Source: JAJXWB01 sp964634325 (GTDB taxonomy: Bacteria > Pseudomonadota > Alphaproteobacteria > Rhizobiales > Beijerinckiaceae). Taken from it: DNA of 64,000 nt. Where the stretch lies: the NCBI GenBank assembly GCA_964634325.1, contig CAZWJF010000004.1, positions 124,001 through 188,000 on the forward strand, written 5' to 3'. The notes beneath the pieces are model-generated. The model saw nothing but the letters and a program-made list of their open reading frames with translations. It searched no databases and was not told the DNA's origin. Made by a program: the position numbers and the translations under genes. This document shows positions 8,537 to 17,370 of the stretch, in pieces. Within the stretch, counting starts at the first letter, position 1, and each line of letters begins with the position of its first letter.

Positions 8537-9676
8537 CTATTCGTCTCCCGATACCGACCTGCTTCTTTCCGCCTGGGTCGTCATACGCGTGAGGGCGATG
8601 ATCAGATCCGTCTGCGTGACGAGACCGCGCAGGCGCAGATCGTCGTCGACGATCATGATCTCGTGCGCGCCCGGCGTGGTCAGCGGTTCGATGAGATCGA
8701 CGACCGGCGTCTGGGGCCCTGCGGTTCTGGCCTTCGCCATGACCTCGCGCGCTGTCCCGCGCCCGATCATGGCTTCGCGCAGGCTGACGACGCCGAGGCA
8801 GTGCCCGGCCTGGTCGACGACTGGCAGATGGCGAAGCCCGCGCGACACCAGCGCGTGGCGGACCGCGTCGAGCCTGGCCGTCGGCTCGATCGAGACGACG
8901 TCCTTCGACATCACGTCGGCGCAGGTCAGGGCGCCGTGAACGCGCGCCAGCGCCCGAAGTTCGACGCGATGCAGCAGCAGCGAGAGGTCGTCGCGCGAAA
9001 TGTCGTAGGTCTCATGCAGGTCGGCCAGCGCGGCGTCGATATCCTCGTCGCGGAAGCCGCTGCGGGTCTGCGGCGGCGGGTCGCTCGTACCGAGGTGGGA
9101 CGTCGGCGGACGGGGATGGCGGATCGGATAGGCGTGGCCCGAGAAACGATGAAATGACGCCGCAATCGCCACGAGGATCAAGGAATTCAGCCCGACCGGC
9201 AGGAGCGCGTATGCATAGCCGAGGCCGGGCGTCGTGTGGTTCAGAAGAACAGCGCTGAGCGCGACGGCGCCGCCGGGCGGATGCAGGCAACGCATCAGCG
9301 ACATCGCCATGATGGCGAATGCAGTCGCGACGCCCGTCGCCAGCAGCATGTCGTCGAACGCGTGACTGGCGGCGACGCCGACCAGAGCCGACACGACATT
9401 GCCGCCCAGCACCGACCAGGGCTGAGCGAGCGGGCTCGAAGGCACGGCGAACAGCAAGACGCTGGAGGCGCCCATCGGCGCGACGATGTAGGGCAGGTAG
9501 GGCGCGTGCGGGACGAGCAGACTGGTGAGCACGCCGGTCAGCGAGATGCCGAGCACGGCGCCGAGGCCTGCGATCACGGTGTCGCGCGGCGTCGCGCCGG
9601 CCGTTCGCGGCGTGAACCGAATGAATGCGTCCTTCAGCCGTCCGAACACACCCAGTGGCTGAGACGAGTCCGGCAC
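8537..9676 (-). CDS. HPP family membrane protein with CBS domain pair
   Basis: The N-terminal half holds about four membrane helices and the LHPPGGAVALSAV motif that names the HPP family. The C-terminal half carries two CBS repeats (starting near LTCADVMSKDVVSIEP and AREVMAKA), which usually bind adenine nucleotides and regulate an attached transporter. HPP proteins have been linked to nitrite uptake in plastids and cyanobacteria, but the substrate here is unknown. I favour the GTG at 9676 because GAAGGGA sits 8 nt upstream; ATG at 9721 and TTG at 9736 are alternatives that add an uncharacteristic N-terminus. It is divergent from recO. Confidence 0.85.
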   Translation of the reverse strand: MPDSSQPLGVFGRLKDAFIRFTPRTAGATPRDTVIAGLGAVLGISLTGVLTSLLVPHAPYLPYIVAPMGASSVLLFAVPSSPLAQPWSVLGGNVVSALVGVAASHAFDDMLLATGVATAFAIMAMSLMRCLHPPGGAVALSAVLLNHTTPGLGYAYALLPVGLNSLILVAIAASFHRFSGHAYPIRHPRPPTSHLGTSDPPPQTRSGFRDEDIDAALADLHETYDISRDDLSLLLHRVELRALARVHGALTCADVMSKDVVSIEPTARLDAVRHALVSRGLRHLPVVDQAGHCLGVVSLREAMIGRGTAREVMAKARTAGPQTPVVDLIEPLTTPGAHEIMIVDDDLRLRGLVTQTDLIIALTRMTTQAERSRSVSGDE

Positions 9677-9792
9677 GCTGTCGTTCCCTTCGCGACGAGA
9701 TTTCGCCCAATAATGCGGCATACCGCCCAGGGTCAAGGCATTGGCGTCCCTCAGGCCGACGCCGCGTCGGCGGCGAGATGCTATAAGCCGCC

Positions 9793-10524
9793 ATGGACTG
9801 GTCCGATCGCGGCCTCATCATCGGCCTTCGCAAGCATGGCGAGACGAGCGTCATCCTCGAAACGATGACCGAGAATCACGGCCGCCATCTCGGGGTCGTG
9901 CGCTCCGGGCGTTCGCGCGCGATGCAGCCGACGTTGCAACTGGGCAATAGCGTCAATCTGGTCTGGCGCGCGCGGCTCGAGGAGCACATGGGCGCTTTCG
10001 CGGTCGAGGCGGATCGCTTGCGCGCCGGACGGCTGATGGCCAGCGCGATGGCCTTGCATGGTCTGCACTGGCTCGCGGCGCTGTTGCGGCTGCTGCCAGA
10101 ACGCGACTCTCACGCCGGCCTCTTCGCCATGGCCGAAGCGACCGCCGACCATCTCGACGACCCGGCCATCGCGCCGGAATTGATGGTTCGGTTCGAGTTG
10201 GCGATCCTCGCAGAGCTCGGTTTCGGCCTCGATCTGGAGAGCTGCGCGGCGACCGGCGAGCGTGGCGACCTCGCGTTCGTCTCGCCGAAAAGCGGCCGCG
10301 CGGTCAGCCGCTCGGCCGGCGCGCCGTGGGCGGACCGACTGCTGCCGTTGCCGGCTTTCATCTTGACTGAGGCTGGGGAGGAGCGGGCGCCGATCGACGA
10401 CGCCGAAGCCGGGATGCGTCTCACCGGCTATTTTCTGCGGCGGGACCTGTTCGAACCGCGCGGACTGTCCGAAGCGATGGGCCCGCGCGACACATTCGCG
10501 CGCGAGGCGCGAAAAACCTGCTGA
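9793..10524 (+). CDS. recO: DNA repair protein RecO
   Basis: RecO loads RecA onto SSB-coated single-stranded DNA with RecR in the RecF pathway. The 243-residue product starts MDWSDRGLIIGLRKHGETSVI, the OB-fold that opens all RecO proteins, followed by the helical domain with FELAILAELGFGLDLESCA. That segment carries only the first Cys of the zinc-type motif, which is usual in this group. It lies downstream of era in most relatives; here the outer-membrane and HPP genes separate them. Confidence 0.94.
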   Translation: MDWSDRGLIIGLRKHGETSVILETMTENHGRHLGVVRSGRSRAMQPTLQLGNSVNLVWRARLEEHMGAFAVEADRLRAGRLMASAMALHGLHWLAALLRLLPERDSHAGLFAMAEATADHLDDPAIAPELMVRFELAILAELGFGLDLESCAATGERGDLAFVSPKSGRAVSRSAGAPWADRLLPLPAFILTEAGEERAPIDDAEAGMRLTGYFLRRDLFEPRGLSEAMGPRDTFAREARKTC

Positions 10525-10530
10525 CGCCTC

Positions 10531-10701
10531 TTAGCGGCGCACGCAGCCGGCGCTGACGCCGTAACCGTCGTCGAACGCCGATTGACCCGTTTCGCAGGCG
10601 GCGACGCCCTCATGGGCCATCACGTCCGATCCGCCGATCCAGGCGATCGCGCCGAGCGACAGGGCCACCAGCAGGCCAAGAGCGGAAACGATCTTCTTCA
10701 T
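10531..10701 (-). CDS. Small exported protein, 56 residues
   Basis: The product opens MKKIVSALGLLVALSLGAIAW, a lysine-start signal or membrane anchor, and leaves a tail of about 35 residues with two cysteines (VAACETGQS and SAGCVRR) that could form a disulfide in the periplasm. An AAGGTG ribosome site precedes the ATG at 10701. A 6-bp hairpin (10717-10732) lies just upstream of that ribosome site in the leader. It is convergent with recO and divergent from parC. I do not recognise a family beyond small Hyphomicrobiales exported proteins, and no function is assigned. Confidence 0.7.
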   Translation of the reverse strand: MKKIVSALGLLVALSLGAIAWIGGSDVMAHEGVAACETGQSAFDDGYGVSAGCVRR

Positions 10702-10953
10702 CTCAACACCTTGCGCAGCGAACGATTTCGCTCGCTGACGAAACTGATCCAAATCCAAATCGGGCGCGGTGCGCGAACACACCTGTTGGCCGATTCCCCC
10801 CACAGCCGCACCCCATGTGCCAATTGCGGCGCCGCCGAGCTAGTGCAATCGCGCAACACACGGTCAAAAGCGGTCTAATTTCGAAAGCTTCGTAAATACA
10901 GTGACGAAAGTCATGAACTTGCCGCGACTCACGCGTCCGGCTACGCACAGAAC
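10702..10953. promoter_or_regulatory. Divergent promoter region of the small exported gene and parC
   Basis: This 252-bp non-coding region separates two divergent starts. On the left it holds the hairpin AGCGAA/TTCGCT at 10717-10732, in the leader of the small exported gene. On the right it turns A+T-richer (about 10860-10915), as expected for the parC promoter. No known operator was recognised. Confidence 0.5.
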
Positions 10954-13197
10954 ATGGCAAGAACGATCGATCCGCCGGCGTTGCCCGAGGCGCAGCCCGT
11001 CAATCTGCGCGAGGCGCTGGAAGAGCGCTATCTCGCTTACGCGCTCTCCACCATCATGGGGCGCGCGCTGCCTGACGCGCGCGACGGGCTCAAGCCGGTC
11101 CATCGGCGCATTCTCTACGGCATGCAGATCCTCAAGCTCGATCCGGGCTCGGCGTTCAAGAAATGCGCGAAAATCGTCGGCGACGTGATGGGCTCTTTCC
11201 ATCCGCACGGCGATCAGGCGATCTACGACGCGCTGGTGCGTCTCGCTCAGGATTTCTCGTCGCGGTACCCGCTGGTCGACGGGCAGGGCAATTTTGGAAA
11301 TATCGACGGCGATGCGGCGGCGGCCTATCGCTACACCGAAGCGCGCATGACCGATGTGGCGCGCCTGTTGCTCGAAGGCATCGACGAGGATTCGGTCGAC
11401 TTCCGCGACAATTATTCCGGCGATACGCAGGAGCCGATCGTCCTGCCGTCGGCGCTGCCGAACCTGCTGGCCAATGGCGCGCAGGGCATCGCGGTGGGCA
11501 TGGCGACGTCGGTGCCGCCGCACAATCTCGCCGAACTCTGCGACGCTGCGCTCTACCTGATCAGCAATCGTGCAGCGAGCGCCGAAGCGCTCATTCGTTT
11601 CGTGCCGGGGCCCGACTTTCCGACCGGGGGCGTGATCGTCGATACGCCCGCCGCCCTCACGGAAATCTATCGCTCGGGCCGCGGCTCGATCCGGCTGCGC
11701 GCGCGCTGGGCGAAGGAGGAGGGCGCCCGCGGCGTCTGGAACGCCGTCGTCACCGAAATTCCCTATGGCGTGCAGAAGAGCCGGTTGATCGAGAAGATCG
11801 CGGAGCTGTTCAACGAGCGCAAACTGCCGCTCGTCGCCGATATCAGGGATGAATCGGCCGAAGACATAAGGATCGTCATCGAACCGCGCGCGCGAACCGT
11901 CGACGCCGACGTGATGATGGAGACGCTGTTCAAGCAGACCGAGCTGGAAGCGCGGATCGGCGTGAACATGAACGTGCTGGTCGACGGCGCCGTGCCGCGC
12001 GTCGTTTCTCTCGGCGAGGCGATCGGCCAATGGCTCGACCATCGGCGCGACGTGCTGTTGCGGCGCTCGCGCCACCGCCTCGCGGAAATCGAACACCGGC
12101 TGGAATTGCTCGCCGGCATGATCGTCGTCTTCCTCAACCTCGACGAGGTGATCCGCATCATCCGCGAGGAAGACGATCCGAAGGCCGAGTTGATGAAGGC
12201 CTTCAAGCTGACCGAAAAGCAGACGAATTACGTTCTCGATACGCGGCTGCGTTCGCTGCGCAGGCTCGAGGAAATGGAGCTGCGCAAGGAGCACGACGAA
12301 CTGACGAAGGAGAAGGGCGAGGTCGAAAAGCTCATCTCCGACGAAAAGCTGCAGTGGAAGACGATCACCTGGCAGATTCGCGAACTGAAGAAGAAATATC
12401 CGGCCGATTCGAAGATCGGCAAACGCCGCACGACCTTCGCCGAAGCGCCGGCGGCCGCCGAAATCGACCTGGCCGAAGCACTGGTCGAGCGCGAACCGAT
12501 CACGGTCGTCGTGTCGGAGAAAGGCTGGATACGCGCGCTGAAAGGCCATGTGCAGGATCTGTCGAACCTGCAATTCAAGGGCGACGACAGCCTGCTCGCG
12601 TCCTTCTTCGCGGAGACGACTTCGAAGATCCTGGTGCTCGCCTCGAACGGCAAGATCTTCACGCTCGACGCGACAAAACTGCCGGGCGGTCGCGGCCATG
12701 GCGAACCAATCCGCCTCATGGCGGATATCGACGAGGGCGCCGACATCGTGACCGTGCTTCCGTACGAGGCTGGCCGCAAAATGCTCGCCGCAACGAATGA
12801 CGGACGCGGCTTCGTGGTCGGTCAGGACGAGATGATCGGCGGCACGCGCAAGGGCAAGGTTCTGCTCAATCCAGACGACGGCGCGAAGGCGGCGCTGCTT
12901 GTTCCCGCCGAGGGCGACCACGTCGCCATCGTCGGGCAGAATCGCAAGCTGATCGTCTTCCCGCTCGATCAGGTTCCCGAGATGGCGCGCGGCAAGGGCG
13001 TACGCCTTCAGCGCTACAAGGACGGCGGCGTGTCGGACATCAAGGTGTTCGCGCTCGCCGACGGCTTGAGCTGGCTCGACTCGGCGGGGCGCACGTTCGT
13101 GGTCGACAAGCGCGAGTTGAAGGACTGGATCGGCAATCGCGCCGACGCCGGCCGTCTGCCGCCACGCGGGTTCCCGAAGAACAACAAGTTCGGCTGA
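10954..13197 (+). CDS. parC: DNA topoisomerase IV subunit A
   Basis: ParC is the DNA-cleaving subunit of topoisomerase IV, which decatenates daughter chromosomes. The 747-residue protein shows SFHPHGDQAIYDALVR, the QGNFGNIDGD stretch, and the active-site RYTEARM with Tyr127 as the likely nucleophile. The region after about residue 490 forms the C-terminal beta-pinwheel, including GWIRALKGH. The short, ParC-type C-terminus separates it from GyrA. The ATG at 10954 fits the family N-terminus (LREALEERYLAYALSTIMGRALPD begins near residue 18). Confidence 0.95.
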   Translation: MARTIDPPALPEAQPVNLREALEERYLAYALSTIMGRALPDARDGLKPVHRRILYGMQILKLDPGSAFKKCAKIVGDVMGSFHPHGDQAIYDALVRLAQDFSSRYPLVDGQGNFGNIDGDAAAAYRYTEARMTDVARLLLEGIDEDSVDFRDNYSGDTQEPIVLPSALPNLLANGAQGIAVGMATSVPPHNLAELCDAALYLISNRAASAEALIRFVPGPDFPTGGVIVDTPAALTEIYRSGRGSIRLRARWAKEEGARGVWNAVVTEIPYGVQKSRLIEKIAELFNERKLPLVADIRDESAEDIRIVIEPRARTVDADVMMETLFKQTELEARIGVNMNVLVDGAVPRVVSLGEAIGQWLDHRRDVLLRRSRHRLAEIEHRLELLAGMIVVFLNLDEVIRIIREEDDPKAELMKAFKLTEKQTNYVLDTRLRSLRRLEEMELRKEHDELTKEKGEVEKLISDEKLQWKTITWQIRELKKKYPADSKIGKRRTTFAEAPAAAEIDLAEALVEREPITVVVSEKGWIRALKGHVQDLSNLQFKGDDSLLASFFAETTSKILVLASNGKIFTLDATKLPGGRGHGEPIRLMADIDEGADIVTVLPYEAGRKMLAATNDGRGFVVGQDEMIGGTRKGKVLLNPDDGAKAALLVPAEGDHVAIVGQNRKLIVFPLDQVPEMARGKGVRLQRYKDGGVSDIKVFALADGLSWLDSAGRTFVVDKRELKDWIGNRADAGRLPPRGFPKNNKFG

Positions 13198-13215
13198 TCG
13201 CGCCGCGCGCCGGGG

Positions 13216-13527
13216 TTACGCGCCGGCCAGCGCCTCGACGGCGCGCGCGGCGAAGCGCATCGCCTCCTCCGGCGTGGCGAAGCTCGATTCCTCGACGCCG
13301 CTCGCCTCGTAGGTGGCGAGCACGACATAGGCGCGGCAGGCGCCGTTCGGCGCTTCTTCGCGGATCAGAAAGCTCGTCCCGCCGCCGCAGCCGCGCGAAT
13401 AGGCGACGAAGCGCGCGTCAACGCCCGCGGGCGCGCCTTGCGCCAGTTTGGCCGCATCGGCCTTTCGCAGCCTTCGGTAGAGCCTGACCGGCTCCGAAAG
13501 CGGTTCGCGCCTGAAGAACATGTTCAT
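13216..13527 (-). CDS. Conserved hypothetical protein, 103 residues
   Basis: The product begins MNMFFRREPLSEPVRLYRRLRK, is soluble and has no signal peptide. It contains a central CGGGTSFLIREE segment and a C-terminal helix rich in Ala. A GGGAG ribosome site 6 nt before the ATG at 13527 sets the start, and the upstream in-frame Arg-rich extension is discounted. It lies 16 nt downstream of bpt on the same strand, so the two are probably cotranscribed. I do not recognise the family. Confidence 0.65.
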   Translation of the reverse strand: MNMFFRREPLSEPVRLYRRLRKADAAKLAQGAPAGVDARFVAYSRGCGGGTSFLIREEAPNGACRAYVVLATYEASGVEESSFATPEEAMRFAARAVEALAGA

Positions 13528-13543
13528 CGAACGCTCCCGGCGC

Positions 13544-14272
13544 CTAGACCGCAAGCTGCCAGCCGTCGAGGCCGAGCCGTTCCTGCGGAAGGTAGCGCGA
13601 CTTGTAACCCATCTTCTTCGACCCCTCGACCCAATAGCCGAGATAGAGATGCGGCAGGCCCATCGCGCGCGTGCGGGCGATATGCTCGAGGATCATGTAC
13701 ACGCCGAGCGACCTCGCGGCCTCGTCGGGTTCGTAAAACGAATAGACCATCGACAGACCGTCGGCCAGCACGTCGGTCAGGCAGCAGGCGATCAGCGCGT
13801 TGCGGCCGTCCGCGTCGGGCCGGCGATATTCGACCATGCGCGTCTCGACATGCGAGTCTTCGACCATCATCGAAAAATCGAGCACGCTCATGTCCGCCAT
13901 GCCGCCGTCGCCGTGGCGCGAGTCCACGTAGCCGCGAAAGACGGAATATTGCTCGCTCGTCGCCTGAGCGGGGGCCAGGATGGCCGACACGTCCGCATTG
14001 CGCGCGAGGATGCGGCGCATGGTGCGGCCGGGGCGGAAATCGTCGACCAGCACGCGCACCGAGACGCAGGCGCGGCAATTTTCGCAGGCCGGGCGATAGG
14101 CGATTGTCTGGGAGCGACGGAAACCGGATTGGGTCAGCGCGTCGTTCAACCCGATGGCGCGACGGCCCACCAGATGGGTGAAGACCTTGCGTTCCTCGCG
14201 GCCCGGCAGGTAGGGGCAGGCCGCTGGCGCGGTCAGGTAGAATTGCGGCGCGTCGCGCGGCTCTCTCGTCAC
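13544..14272 (-). CDS. bpt: Aspartate/glutamate leucyltransferase
   Basis: Bpt transfers Leu from Leu-tRNA to proteins with N-terminal Asp or Glu, marking them for ClpS/ClpAP in the bacterial N-degron pathway. The 242-residue protein has the CPYLPGREERKVF opening and the cysteine-rich YRPACENCRACVSVRV, both typical of the ATE/Bpt family, and a GNAT-like C-terminal part with VYSFYEPDEAARSLG and LYLGYWVEGSKKMGYK. It is followed by a small unknown gene and preceded by an RDD membrane protein on the same strand. Confidence 0.93.
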   Translation of the reverse strand: MTREPRDAPQFYLTAPAACPYLPGREERKVFTHLVGRRAIGLNDALTQSGFRRSQTIAYRPACENCRACVSVRVLVDDFRPGRTMRRILARNADVSAILAPAQATSEQYSVFRGYVDSRHGDGGMADMSVLDFSMMVEDSHVETRMVEYRRPDADGRNALIACCLTDVLADGLSMVYSFYEPDEAARSLGVYMILEHIARTRAMGLPHLYLGYWVEGSKKMGYKSRYLPQERLGLDGWQLAV

Positions 14273-14366
14273 CGGTCCACCGTGTCTGAAACGGACGGGC
14301 GCGGCCGATGCGATTCAGCCGCGCTCTTGAAGCCTAACGCGAAACGTGTCGAGTCGAACAGCGCAA

Positions 14367-14849
14367 TTACGAGGCGCGCCGCACCACGATTACGCCGGCC
14401 AGAATATCGTGCAGGCAACGCTTGTCGGCGCTGATCAGCGAGGTCAGGAGTACGAGGCCGCCGGTCAGGTACCAGCTCAGCCAGAACAAGACCCCATGAA
14501 CCGCGGCGTTGATGAACGGGACCGACTGGCCATTGGTCATGCGGACCTCGAGGTCCATCGCCTTCATGCCCGGCGTCGCCATGTTGCGGCCGCTGACCGA
14601 CAGGCCGTTATAGAAAAAGGCCACGACCGGAAGGATGATCGGCGGCAGCAGGATCAGCGAGAGCCCGAGCGTCCCCACCATCAGCACGAGGAAAATAACG
14701 GCGGCGATCAGCGACACCAGAATGAGGTCGAGCAGGACGGCGATCATGCGCCGGCTGCGTACGCTGGCGAGCGCCTGCGGCGGCAGCACGGGATAGTAAC
14801 CCGCCTGCGGGGGAGCGTTGAAGCCGGTCGTATTGCTCATGGACGCCAT
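14367..14849 (-). CDS. RDD family membrane protein
   Basis: This 160-residue integral membrane protein carries the RDD domain: an opening RSRRMIAVLLDLILVSLIA helix with the conserved Asp, a second long hydrophobic stretch, the segment GRNMATPGMKAMDLEVR and a last helix before DKRCLHDILAGVIVVRR. RDD proteins have been proposed to be small transporters, but most have no known substrate. It lies about 95 bp upstream of bpt on the same strand and is divergent from the DMT transporter gene. Confidence 0.85.
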   Translation of the reverse strand: MASMSNTTGFNAPPQAGYYPVLPPQALASVRSRRMIAVLLDLILVSLIAAVIFLVLMVGTLGLSLILLPPIILPVVAFFYNGLSVSGRNMATPGMKAMDLEVRMTNGQSVPFINAAVHGVLFWLSWYLTGGLVLLTSLISADKRCLHDILAGVIVVRRAS

Positions 14850-14934
14850 CTCCGGGGGCCGACTGGCCCGCGCCGCAGAATGTGGTAGAGCCGGTCAGCG
14901 GAAACAAGACCGATACGGCCGCCGGCGGGGGGAA

Positions 14935-15861
14935 ATGACAGGCGATACGCCCAAGGGGTTCTTCTGGCTCGCGGTCACGATCCTGATCTGGGGCGCGTAT
15001 ATGCCTGTCGGCAAGGTCGTGTCGCAGGCGATCGATCCCTATTGGATCACCGGCATCCGCTACGCGTTTTCCGGCTTGTTTCTGGGCGTGATCGTGCTGT
15101 GGCTGGAGGGGCCCGGCGCGCTCGCGCCGGCGCGGCGCGACCTCGGCTCGCTGATCTTGCTCGGCGCTCTCGGCTCTGCCGGCTTCGGTCTGTTCTCCTA
15201 TCTGGGCGTGCGCCTGACCCGGCCCGAGCACGCCGCCGCCATCTCTGTGCTGACGCCGATCAACGTTGCTGTGTTTCGCGCGTTTCGGGCGCGCGCGCTG
15301 CCGCCGCGCGGCGTCGTGCTGTCGGCGTTGGCCGTCGTGATCGGCGCCGTGCTCGTGGTCACGCGCGGCAATCTGGCGGCGCTGACGTCAGGCGGCAGCA
15401 TGGTCGGCAACCTGCTGGTGCTGATTTCGTCGCTGTGCTGGACGTTCTACACGATCAAGGCGCAGTCGATGGTCGGGTATTCGGCGCTGCGGCTGACGGC
15501 GCTGTCCTGTTCGCTCGGCGCGCCCGTCGGGCTGGCGCTGGCTGCGCTGATGACGGGGCTCGGCTACGCTCATCCGCCGCACATCGACGATTTCACGGCG
15601 ATCTGGCCGCAGATCGTCTATCTGTTCGTGCTCGTGTCGGCGGTGTCCATCATCACCTGGAATACGGCCGTGCGGCTGGTCGGCGCGCAGACGGCGACCT
15701 TGGTTTCGACGTTTACGCCGGTTATTCCGTTCGCGTGGGCGGCCTATCGCGGGCAGAGCTTCACGACAGCGGAAATCGTCGGCGTGCTGACGATCATCGG
15801 CGCGATTCTCGCGCATAATCTCAACGAGCAGCGCAAGGCCCGCGCTGCTGCGGCGGCTTGA
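14935..15861 (+). CDS. DMT superfamily (EamA) transporter
   Basis: The product of 308 residues has about ten hydrophobic helices in two EamA repeats, the second starting near SGGSMVGNLLVLISSLCWTFYTI. This is the metabolite-exporter architecture of the drug/metabolite transporter superfamily. The substrate cannot be read from sequence. The ATG at 14935 follows a GGGGGGAA ribosome site and gives MTGDTPKGFFWLAVTILIWG, a normal first helix; an open frame further upstream overlaps the divergent promoter and is discounted. The next gene follows after 10 nt. Confidence 0.88.
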   Translation: MTGDTPKGFFWLAVTILIWGAYMPVGKVVSQAIDPYWITGIRYAFSGLFLGVIVLWLEGPGALAPARRDLGSLILLGALGSAGFGLFSYLGVRLTRPEHAAAISVLTPINVAVFRAFRARALPPRGVVLSALAVVIGAVLVVTRGNLAALTSGGSMVGNLLVLISSLCWTFYTIKAQSMVGYSALRLTALSCSLGAPVGLALAALMTGLGYAHPPHIDDFTAIWPQIVYLFVLVSAVSIITWNTAVRLVGAQTATLVSTFTPVIPFAWAAYRGQSFTTAEIVGVLTIIGAILAHNLNEQRKARAAAAA

Positions 15862-15871
15862 GGAGACGGCG

Positions 15872-16111
15872 ATGCGCGCATTCGCTCTCGCGTTGACGGC
15901 GGCGTCGCTGCTCGTTTCGGGCGCGCTGGCCGGCGAGCAGCCGGCGCGGCGCGCGAAATCGAAACAGGAAGCGAACAAGCCCAACCCCTGCGCGTCCTAT
16001 GGGCCGGGTTTCGCCATGCTGCCCGGCACGACGACATGCGTACGCGTCGGCGGCGCGGTCGTGGGAGAATTTTCGACTGGAAGTCCCGCGCCGAACCTCG
16101 GGGTGAAGTAG
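15872..16111 (+). CDS. Small exported protein resembling a porin N-terminus
   Basis: A signal peptide (MRAFALALTAASLLVSGALA) is followed by a Lys/Arg-rich linker and the segment CASYGPGFAMLPGTTTCVRVGG, then the protein ends at 79 residues. That segment closely resembles the opening of Hyphomicrobiales porins (a Cys, YG-G-, -PGT-TC-RV-G). A real porin would continue for about 300 residues, so this is either a stand-alone short protein or a remnant. GAGGAG precedes the ATG, and the gene is 10 nt after the DMT gene. Function is unknown. Confidence 0.75.
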   Translation: MRAFALALTAASLLVSGALAGEQPARRAKSKQEANKPNPCASYGPGFAMLPGTTTCVRVGGAVVGEFSTGSPAPNLGVK

Positions 16112-16262
16112 GCGCCTTTCCGAAGATCGCGAGCCGTGGGGCTCCTGATCATCGCTTGGGCGCAATTGGCGCTTCCCGATAGGACGTTTTGACGCGGCGC
16201 AAGGCGTCTGGCGTCGTCGCGGCGCTTGCTTACATCCGCACCGTCGAGTCTGGAGGTGGGTC

Positions 16263-17345
16263 ATGTCCGGGCAAAATCGATCTGTGCGAGTTCTCGCCTA
16301 TCTCACGCTGGCGGGCGTCTGTCTTGCAGCACAGCCGGCAAGCGCAGTCATGCTGGTCGAGCTCAAGGTCAACGCGTCGAACCGCGGCTTCGGCCCGGCG
16401 GCGCCGATAGACCAGAAAGCGCAGGACTTCGCCATTCCGTCCGGTCCCGGCACAGTGGTCATGACTTATACGGAAAGCGCTTATGTAGGCGGTCCCGGCG
16501 GGTTCTGGTTGACGGAAAAGCGCCTGTCGAACGACGCGCTCGGGTTCGGCGGCGCCTGCACCTATACGCCGCGCGAACCGATCAAGGGCCAGCCTTATCG
16601 TGTCCAGTGCACCTGGTTGCGCGATTTCAGCAAGAAGAACTGGGCCGCCACGCTCACTGCGCGGCATGATCCGTCGAACCGGCGCCAGTTCGCCGGCGTG
16701 CTGACGCTCAACGTCGAATTCATTCCCGGCACGCCGCAGGATCCGGCGAAGACGCCGACGGCTGCGCCTGGCGCCGCCGCGCCGCCGTCTGCGGCCCCTT
16801 CCGCGCCGCCGCCTGCGACGAGCGCGCCGCCGCCTCAGCCGCCCGCCGCGTCGCCGCCATCTCAACCACCGGTCGTCGCGCCGCCGCCTGCGCCAGTGCA
16901 ACCGGCGCCGGCGCCTGTCGTTCCGGCTCCGCCGCCCTCGATCAGAGGCAGCGACAGCTTCGACAGCACGTCAATCGCCAAGGGCGATCCGTTCGACGGC
17001 GGCGAGTGGGGCAATGCGCGCAACGGTTCGGCGTCGGCGGTTCGCGTTCTGGCTGCGCCCGTGTGCGTCGCTGGCCTGGCTCTTCAGGGCGCTGGCACCG
17101 ACGTGAACGCAGCGGGCAGCGCGATTCAAATCCGTCTCGTCGGGCCGGCAGGCGTTTTTACCGCGCTCGACATCCGGGACGCCGTTGTCAACCGCGACTT
17201 CTCGCCGGGCCCCGGAGGCACGGTCCTGCCGCCGCAAACGCGGTCGTTCGCGCCATTCGTCACGACAAAGATCGAAGTCGCGATGAGCGGGCACGGATGG
17301 TTCCTGCTGCGCGGTTTGAAACTGTCGCTGGTTCCGTGTCCCTGA
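16263..17345 (+). CDS. Exported protein with proline/alanine-rich linker
   Basis: A signal peptide (to about residue 28, PASA/VML) is followed by a predicted beta-rich N-terminal domain to about residue 155. Next comes a Pro/Ala/Ser-rich linker of about 65 residues (repeats such as APPPAP and PPSAAPSAPP), then a C-terminal domain with FTALDIRDAVVN and GHGWFLLRGLKL. Two cysteines sit in the N domain (GACTYTP, VQCTW) and others in the C domain (PVCVAG and the terminal PCP). GGAGG at about 16251 supports the ATG at 16263. I do not recognise the family. The linker suggests spanning the periplasm or peptidoglycan, which is inference. Confidence 0.75.
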   Translation: MSGQNRSVRVLAYLTLAGVCLAAQPASAVMLVELKVNASNRGFGPAAPIDQKAQDFAIPSGPGTVVMTYTESAYVGGPGGFWLTEKRLSNDALGFGGACTYTPREPIKGQPYRVQCTWLRDFSKKNWAATLTARHDPSNRRQFAGVLTLNVEFIPGTPQDPAKTPTAAPGAAAPPSAAPSAPPPATSAPPPQPPAASPPSQPPVVAPPPAPVQPAPAPVVPAPPPSIRGSDSFDSTSIAKGDPFDGGEWGNARNGSASAVRVLAAPVCVAGLALQGAGTDVNAAGSAIQIRLVGPAGVFTALDIRDAVVNRDFSPGPGGTVLPPQTRSFAPFVTTKIEVAMSGHGWFLLRGLKLSLVPCP

Positions 17346-17370
17346 GGCGAACGCGAGGAGGGCGCAACGC

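Noticed and set aside
10864..12921. A 685-codon open frame opposite parC
   Set aside because: Same reasons: skewed Arg/His composition, no ribosome site, no recognisable domain, and a clear real gene (parC) on the other strand.
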